Part shown: positions 58,501-64,000 of the stretch, one piece after another
How positions within the stretch are numbered: position 1 is the stretch's first letter
How the letters are laid out: every line of letters starts with the position of its first letter
Assembly (NCBI GenBank): GCA_019188255.1
Contig: JAETXT010000009.1
Location: 1,736,001-1,800,000, forward strand
Source of the DNA: Verticillium longisporum
Taxonomy: Eukaryota > Ascomycota > Sordariomycetes > Glomerellales > Plectosphaerellaceae
Direction of reading: 5' to 3'
Length of the DNA: 64,000 nucleotides
Translations under genes and position numbers: made by a program
The notes under the pieces: model-generated
Seen by the model: the letters and a program-made list of their open reading frames with translations, nothing else
Databases searched by the model: none
What the model was told of the DNA's origin: nothing

Positions 58501-59367
58501 CTGTGAGCCCGGCGCTGGGGGGTAGCCTCCGTTCGAGTAACCGGTGTTTGGCATGCTGTTGCTCGTCGGTAGCTCCACAGGAGCCCTACGGTTGGGGATG
58601 ACTCGGCCACTCATGGTCTGGTAGGAGCTGTGCTGGCCGTCTCGTTCCTGGGGGAAATCCGCCGGTCATGGACATGGATCGGTCATCGTGGCGTTCGGGC
58701 ACAACGCGTCCCTGGGCCGTTGTTCGTGATGAGTTGGGGTTGTAGGGAGCATGACGGAACGCGTTGGCAGGCGCCTGTTGCTGGTAGGCGCTGGGAGGGG
58801 CTGATATTGCGGCTGTCTTGGTGCTGACGCAAGAGACTGGGAGCGATAGGGGTCGTTGTTCATGCTCGGGGCAGGGCCGCCTTGGTGGAAGCGCTGAGCG
58901 GCGGTTCTCGCCCCGGCCGCTCCTTGAGGAGCACCACGGGAGTCGGGTCGAGGCGGCGGCGGGCCACCATACCGGCGCTGTTGTTGCTGCTGTTGGAGAT
59001 ATTGTGACTGCGGAGACGAGACTTGGTATCCTCCCGAGATGGACCTTTGTCCGGGGTAAACACCGCCAGCGCTGGCATCTCCGTCCATGGTTCGTGTCCT
59101 CGGCGATAGTGGTTGTCGGTCGCCATACTGATTAGGGATCGGCTGACGCGGCGGCGGTTGTCGTTGCATAGGGGGTGGCATGCCCGACATGTTGGGCTGC
59201 ATGGTCTGGGGCCTACCCTGAGACATCATCTGAGGGGGCACGGAGGAGGAGGTCATGGTCTGCGAACGACCGGGTGGCGGGACGGCGCCAAATATGTTAG
59301 AAAAGGCGGCATCTCGTTGACTGCTCGAGGAGTGACCACGAGGGTCGCGTTGATAGTAGTCGGACAT
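55518..59367 (-). CDS. ROM2: Rho1 guanine-nucleotide exchange factor, Rom2 type, three one-base frameshifts
   Basis: Activates Rho1 at sites of growth and wall stress. The start is ATG 59367 (MSDYYQRDPRGHSSSSQRD). Introns are 56871-56938 and 55623-55688. Order: disordered Pro/Gln-rich N-terminus, DEP domain (MLSRVAECFQHKIITGDRTK onward), DH/RhoGEF domain (VISEICYTERDFVKDLEYLR, then ENEKSINPYFAKFVEEIERR, LTKPTTRLARYPLLLEAVLK), PH domain, and CNH domain (VGANQINCVTPCDGGRKLIY to the C-terminus). Three breaks lie in the coding: 58793-58795 (one C short), 58650-58654 (one C too many) and 57660-57661 (one G short, inside the DH domain). Correcting all gives 1238 residues with no stop, the usual size and layout. 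Such an essential gene is unlikely to be dead, so errors are the simpler reading. Confidence 0.88.
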
Positions 59368-59550
59368 GATGGCTGCACCTGGATCAGGGGAGCAAAGGCC
59401 GCAGTCAGTTTTCTGCTTTCCATGCCAGGAAGGATCTCTTGGGCTGGAGAAGGGACGAGAAGGTAGAGAGCTGACAAAGGCGAGCATGGACAGTGTGTGG
59501 CTTACCTCATGAAAACCCCCAGAGGCCGGCGGTGTTGTTGCAAAACCGTC

Positions 59551-59566
59551 GGGGGGGGGGGGGGGG
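59551..59566. repeat. poly-G run of 16
   Basis: Uninterrupted G16, about 185 bases upstream of the RhoGEF start. Its true length is uncertain given other homopolymer problems in the window. Confidence 0.85.
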
Positions 59567-59788
59567 AGGGACTGTGTATCGCAAGCTGGCTATCTCAGTA
59601 TCGGGCTGAGTGCGGGCGTCTCGGGGTATGGTGATTGCGCCTTGGCTAGCAGACCGACGCGCTGTCAACGTTGTGCGGATTCACAGAGAGGGTCGGCGGC
59701 GGCAAAAGGCCTCGTGCGTTTTTTCCCCCTTTGTTGATGGCCTATGGTGCCGATCAAGGTTTGGGGGTTGTCGTGGGTTGGCGAGAAT

Positions 59789-59817
59789 GGTGGGTCGGTC
59801 GGTCGGTCGGACGGTCG
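59789..59817. repeat. (GGTC)n microsatellite, imperfect
   Basis: Six to seven units with one changed base (GGAC). The same unit occurs at 1474-1496. Confidence 0.8.
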
Positions 59818-60319
59818 GCAGGAGATGATGAATCCGCGACAAGGAGGAATCAATCGGGCCCAAGGCGGGAGCAACGGTGTTCCTGCAGCTCCAGAAGATG
59901 GTTCAGATTATCGGCATCGGAGAGGGCGTAGGTCGGAAGAGCCGGTGGTGTGGACTCAGACGTTCGAAGACGAGGGTTTGGGTGGGTGGACTGGTGGTAA
60001 GGTTGGCCCAAGGTAGTGCTGTAGAAGGGTTGGCAGCGTCCTCCGTAGAAAGATGGTCAGTCAAGATGCAATGCAGAAAAGGACTATCTGTATCTGCAAC
60101 CTGACCCCGGCCTCGTGGTCCACCGAATGAGTAGGTACGCAATGCACACTAAGACAGACTTCCAGAGGGGTCTCCAGCTCTGTCCCCACCCCGGTTCGGC
60201 GCCCTGGTTTTTTTTTCAATCAGGTACGGATAAGATTAATCATGAATTCGACTATGCATGACCATCTAAGGTTATTCTCTCGTCCCAGCTCAACGACCGC
60301 CCGTCTAGTCACTACCTTA

Positions 60320-60339
60320 CCTAGGTACCTAGGTACCCA
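60320..60339. repeat. palindromic CCTAGGTAC tandem
   Basis: CCTAGGTACCTAGGTACC is self-complementary and tandem. Such words are scattered between genes in many Sordariomycete genomes; looser copies lie near 2750-2805. Confidence 0.7.
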
Positions 60340-60997
60340 AGGGCAGTACCTGTGGTCAGGTGAGGTGAGATTGGTTGGGAACGCCCTAATTGGATGGGCT
60401 TGGGTTTGAGACGATGTACTTGTATTGTGCCTGATGCGGCCGCAAGGGTTCGGCAGGTTTTGGGGGCTGTTGTGACGTTGTACTTCTCAAGTACCGCAGG
60501 TCCTCCTGAGCACCTTGGGAACATGTTGCGCAACAACAGCAGCACGGATCAAGACAAAAGCGAGAGTGCGTCCGGCCCATCCCATCAGACCACGGAGCAG
60601 AGAAGTTACTGATACAGATCATATCCTCAAAGGAAATACCAAATGTGCTGTCCTTCTATGTTCTCTCTTCAATGAGACCTTGAACAACTGACGAGCTACT
60701 GTGACCAGTAGGGAACATGGTGCTCTCTCTCCACTTCATCAACTTGCTGGCTGACTTGTCCGTGTCACGTGATGCCACCAACGACACCTCCCTGCGAGTA
60801 GCTCCTGTTCCCTGATTGGCTTCGTCACCACCAAAGCTCGCGAACCAACTCCCAAGATCCAGGTAGCAGCATTTCGACAGCTGCTGACGACAAGCATCCC
60901 GCATCCCGCGACGCCTACCATCCGGCACGACTCACGCCGCACTCTCGTCACGCATCCCACCTCACAAGCGTCTTTGATCGAGACCTTCCGAATCACA

Positions 60998-61853
60998 ATG
61001 ATCGAAGACCCCAACCCTGATCAGGCGCCCAAGTTCGCCCCATTCATCGGAATGGTATGCTTTCCACGGCCGCTCAGTCTTCTCCCCCTCGCGCTGGCCG
61101 CCCAGCGAGCTTCAAACATCCGACCGGCTACTGACGAACCACCAATCATCTAGGCTGGCATCGCGGGCGCCATGATCTTCGGCTGCATTGGTGCAGCATA
61201 CGGCACCGCAAAGTCCGGCATCGGTATCGCGGGCGTTGGCACCTTCAGGCCAGACCTGATCATGAAGGCATGACCCCCCTCTATTTCTATCTCCTTCTCG
61301 TTCCTACTGGGAGCTCAACGGCTGACTCGATCTCTCCAATCTACAGTGCCTCATCCCTGTCGTCATGTCCGGTATCATCGCCGTCTACGCGCTCGTCATC
61401 TCCGTCCTCATCGCCCAGGACCTGGTCCCTCCCAGCTCCGGCGGACACTACAGCTTATTCGAGTGCGTCCCTTGACCCTCTTGTCTGCCCACGACATCAT
61501 CTGGCGGTACCCGGGGCCTTGTGCTGACCAAATCTCCTTTCCTTCCAGTGGCTTCATGCACCTCGGCGCCGGTCTCTCCGTCGGCCTCACAGGCCTGGCG
61601 GCGGGCTACACGATCGGTGTCGTCGGCGATAAGGGCGTGCGCGCCTACATGGAGCAGAGCCGCGTCTTCGTCGGCATGGTCCTCATTCTCATTTTCGGCG
61701 AAGTCCTCGGTCTTTACGGGTACGTTTTTGCCCCCTAGTTGTTCCTTTTCTTCTACGCCACGTTTCTCTGGCGTGTACAAGTCTGCGAGGCTAACGCGAG
61801 GAATTGGCAGTCTCATTGTCGCCCTGATCCTCAACACCCGAAGCTCGGGCTAG
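60998..61853 (+). CDS. VMA11: V-ATPase proteolipid subunit c' (Vma11)
   Basis: Part of the proton-carrying membrane ring of the vacuolar ATPase. The 166-residue product has five exons: 60998-61054, 61154-61267, 61347-61462, 61549-61719 and 61811-61853. Four transmembrane helices are visible, with the proton-binding Glu-147 in helix 4 ([13 protein letters not shown]). [37 protein letters not shown] and the ending [11 protein letters not shown] fit subunit c' rather than c. The intron after LIMK starts with GC (AAG/GCATGA at 61268) and ends CTACAG, a GC-AG intron, because no GT is available near the required junction. The other introns are ordinary GT-AG. Confidence 0.93.
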
Positions 61854-62831
61854 ACGAGAAAACGACTCGGAGCAGGAGAAGAACAAGGGACGACAACAAT
61901 GACAAAGGCAGGACACAACACACGAGACATAATCTAGTCAACCATGCTGTCTAATGGAGACGATGTCACCGAACCGACTCGACATACACTCAATGTACAT
62001 CTTACCCGAACGAGGGCTGCGGCGGACGCCCGGGAAGGAAGGGGGGCCGGCTCACGGGGCCCGCTGTTGGAGAAAGGGGGCTGTCCTGACAGAGGACAGC
62101 TGCATATGGCGACGGCGTTTTCTAGGAAGAACATGTACAATTATTGCGGCTAGCTGACCGAGAAGAGCAAGCACACGGATTCACCCAAGTCGCGGATGCA
62201 ACGTGACTGGCGGGATGGCCATGTTGAACGCTTTCCCCGGCTGATTTCTTCATAGTAATCAACGAGCCCCTCAAGCAAGCACATTTTTCTCATGTAAGGA
62301 CAAATGAGCTGATCACGTACATGTCACGGTGCTAACGAATTGAGTTTCAACAGATCTTGTCGTATCTTCATCTGCCGTTCTACGTACTCATTCATGCAAT
62401 TTGCGGCCGGAGCCCCATCATATGCCTAACTCCTAGATAATTCCTTGCGTGAGAAAAATGACTCGGGAAGAAGCAATCTCAAATCACCCTACAGAGAAAG
62501 GATATCTCGACTCGAGCCCTCCCTGGACCTCAGTCGCTTCAGCATGGGACTTGGAGGTGAACACGTCGTGCTCGACGCTTGATCAGCTCAAAAGAGGCGC
62601 CATCAGAAAGAAAGTCGCAACCCAGAGAAACGCAACGGAACGCCATACCCGATGCACGCAACGCGGCAAGGCAAGAAAGAAGAAAAAATCCAACCCGAAT
62701 TTTCGGCCCTCAGATCCATGCAGGAAAAAGCCATAAGTCATGTTCAGCGTTTCTGGCATCAGGCATACCGTATGGACACTAAAAGGCTTCAAGTGTCTCA
62801 AGCACGCAACTCACACACACATACGATTCAC
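61854..62831. other. intergenic stretch between convergent genes
   Basis: 3' flanks of the Vma11 gene and the last gene. Nothing recognised. Confidence 0.5.
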
Positions 62832-63816
62832 TCACAGCAGCCGTCCCGCGAGACGGCGGGCCGGCTTGCGCCGCTGCACAGGCTCCGGAGAACGACGGGT
62901 GCGGGGCAGGCTGCGGTCACGTTCCTCGATATCACCCATTTGCGCTGCAAGCCACCATGTTAGTCAGAATTCTTTTTCCGCCACAGCCTTTAAAGAAAAA
63001 AGCAAAAGCTTACCGAGGGAGAAGTTCCACTGCCTGTCCTCCGCGACAAGGATGTCGTTGCCTCTTTCGCGTGCCAGCCTCTTGCGCTTTGCCTCGGCGG
63101 CAGCAACCTCGCCGACAAGGTGTGGGTCTTCGAGGTGGCGACGCATGCTAAAGGATGAAGATGGGGACGAAGCAGAAGCGGAAGAGGACGCGGGACCGGG
63201 CGCAGGCAACGAGGACGACGAAGAAGAGGGCATCGAAGGGGCAAAGTCCTCATCCTCGAGCACGCGATCGAGAAGCATTGCACGGCGGATGGAGGCGACA
63301 GAGTCATTGTTGCCCGAGTTGGCGCGGCGGCGGGCGACGTTGAGGTAACAGGGGTTTGCGCGGACGGTTGACCAGGTGGGAATTTGGAACTGGCTGAGGC
63401 GCGGGGCGGAGGCTCCCAGAGGCGGAATGGGGGGCAGACCGGTGGTTTGCCGGGGGGTCTCGCGCGGGTTGATGATATCCGGGATGAGGCTTCTCGACTG
63501 AGGCTGGGCCGTGTTGGTGCTGTGCAGGGTGGTTGTCGTACCCGGCGGGGTAAAAGGAGGGATCGCTGCAGGGAAAGGAGCGACCGAGTGGTAGGAGGGA
63601 GCTTCGGAGACTGCAAAGATTGTGTCATGAGCTTGGGACTGTCGCAAGGACTCAAGGTATTCAGGCCAGGATGCACTGGCTAGAGGAGCGCAACTCACTG
63701 TATGATGGAGCGGCCGAGCGAATAGAAGCCGTCTCGAAGTCCTCGGCCGTCAAAGCATCTGCGCGCGTGGGGAAGAAATGGCGGCTGTCCAGCGAGGCAG
63801 CCATAGTTGCGGTCAT
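62832..63816 (-). CDS. uncharacterised conserved-looking fungal protein
   Basis: A 275-residue product from three exons in frame: 63699-63816, 63014-63610 and 62832-62944. Introns are 88 bp (GTGAGT..TGCAG) and 68 bp (GTAAGC..CTAAC..TGCAG). The start is ATG 63816, with a second in-frame ATG four codons on. Its N-terminus, HFFPTRADALTAEDFETASI, looks ordered. It continues with Ser/Pro/Tyr repeats (APSYISEAPSYHS), a central FQIPTWSTVRANPCYLNVAR, a Ser-rich acidic patch, the helical LEDPHLVGEVAAAEAKRKRL and NDILVAEDRQWNFSLAQMGD, and a very basic tail (RRKPARRLAGRLL). There is no signal peptide, membrane helix or catalytic motif. The basic tail suggests nucleic-acid or nuclear association. Function is unknown. 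Confidence 0.75.
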
Positions 63817-64000
63817 GGTGTCAGAAAGCTGTCCAGCAGCTGCGTTTCATTCGTGACAACTTGTTCGAGTGCTGCGGCTAAAGGGTTCGCTCGCAGGCTC
63901 GGGCAGGTCGAGTGAGAAAGATTGCGGCGAGCGTAGGATATACCGCCCGGACTAGTTCTGTTATCGACGTTCCAGTGCCTGCCAGCCTCGACGGCTTGAA

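Larger units (their letters stand above)
59368..60997. other. divergent promoter region of the RhoGEF and Vma11 genes
   Basis: No supported coding. It contains a 16-base poly-G (59551-59566) in the presumed RhoGEF leader, a GGTC microsatellite (59789-59817) and a palindromic CCTAGGTACCTAGGTACC tract (60320-60339). Confidence 0.5.

Noticed and set aside
58666..59487. Independent Gln/Pro-rich gene upstream of the RhoGEF
   Set aside because: It is the disordered N-terminus of the RhoGEF, separated by two one-base frame errors. Correcting them makes the total length divisible by three.
1..64000. CRISPR arrays, operons and Shine-Dalgarno sites
   Set aside because: Spliceosomal introns and fungal gene families show a eukaryotic nuclear genome. 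The tandem repeats present lack spacer structure.

Overview
The window is nuclear DNA from a filamentous ascomycete, most likely a Sordariomycete. Genes are spaced 0.5 to 4 kb apart, and introns are short (50 to 130 bp) with GTRNGT donors, CTAAC/CTRAC-like branch sites and YAG acceptors. Coding DNA is GC-rich. The recognisable proteins (Nse4, Vps34, Mtc5/WDR59, Rom2-type RhoGEF, Vma11, Ubc13, Etr1) fit that group. I see no transposon, rRNA, CRISPR array or replication origin.

Left third (1-27 kb). This part is rich in surface, secreted and accessory genes. They are a partial conserved gene at the left edge (minus), a small secreted Asn/Gly-rich protein (3627-4413, minus), a Mid2-like Ser/Thr-rich membrane protein (5306-6238, minus) and a gene-poor 4 kb stretch. 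Next come a secreted protein with two GH43 glycosidase modules (10389-12931, plus), an LPMO-like copper oxidase with a basic tail (14841-15754, plus), a tRNA-Gly(GCC) (minus) and a MUP1-like amino-acid permease (18466-20662, minus). The part ends with a TauD-type dioxygenase (22264-23604, minus) and a 775-residue secreted protein made of repeated six-cysteine modules (24646-26973, minus).

Middle (27.6-49.4 kb). This part is mostly housekeeping: Mtc5/WDR59 of the SEA/GATOR2 complex (27612-32212, minus), divergent Ubc13 (33071-33762, plus), an uncharacterised phospho-site-rich protein (37060-37737, plus), mitochondrial enoyl reductase Etr1 (39194-40532, plus), Vps34 PI3-kinase (40686-43590, minus), the SMC5/6 subunit Nse4 (44381-45738, plus) and a large coiled-coil membrane protein (46525-49404, plus).

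Right part (50-64 kb). It holds a metallo-beta-lactamase-fold protein (50783-51618, plus), a 12-cysteine single-pass surface protein (51785-53182, minus), a Rom2-type RhoGEF (55518-59367, minus), the V-ATPase proteolipid Vma11 (60998-61853, plus) and an uncharacterised conserved protein (62832-63816, minus).

Two observations stand out. First, eight single-base frameshifts break five otherwise well-conserved genes, mostly in short homopolymers. Correcting each one restores an intact product whose length is a multiple of three, which points to base-level assembly error more than to gene death. Second, the 775-residue secreted protein carries three clear copies and one divergent copy of a six-cysteine module I cannot assign to a family with certainty. 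It is the best candidate here for something undescribed. Functionally, Vps34 and Mtc5 belong to nutrient/autophagy signalling, Rom2 and the two wall-sensor-like membrane proteins to cell-wall integrity, and the GH43, LPMO and secreted Cys-repeat proteins to the secretome.
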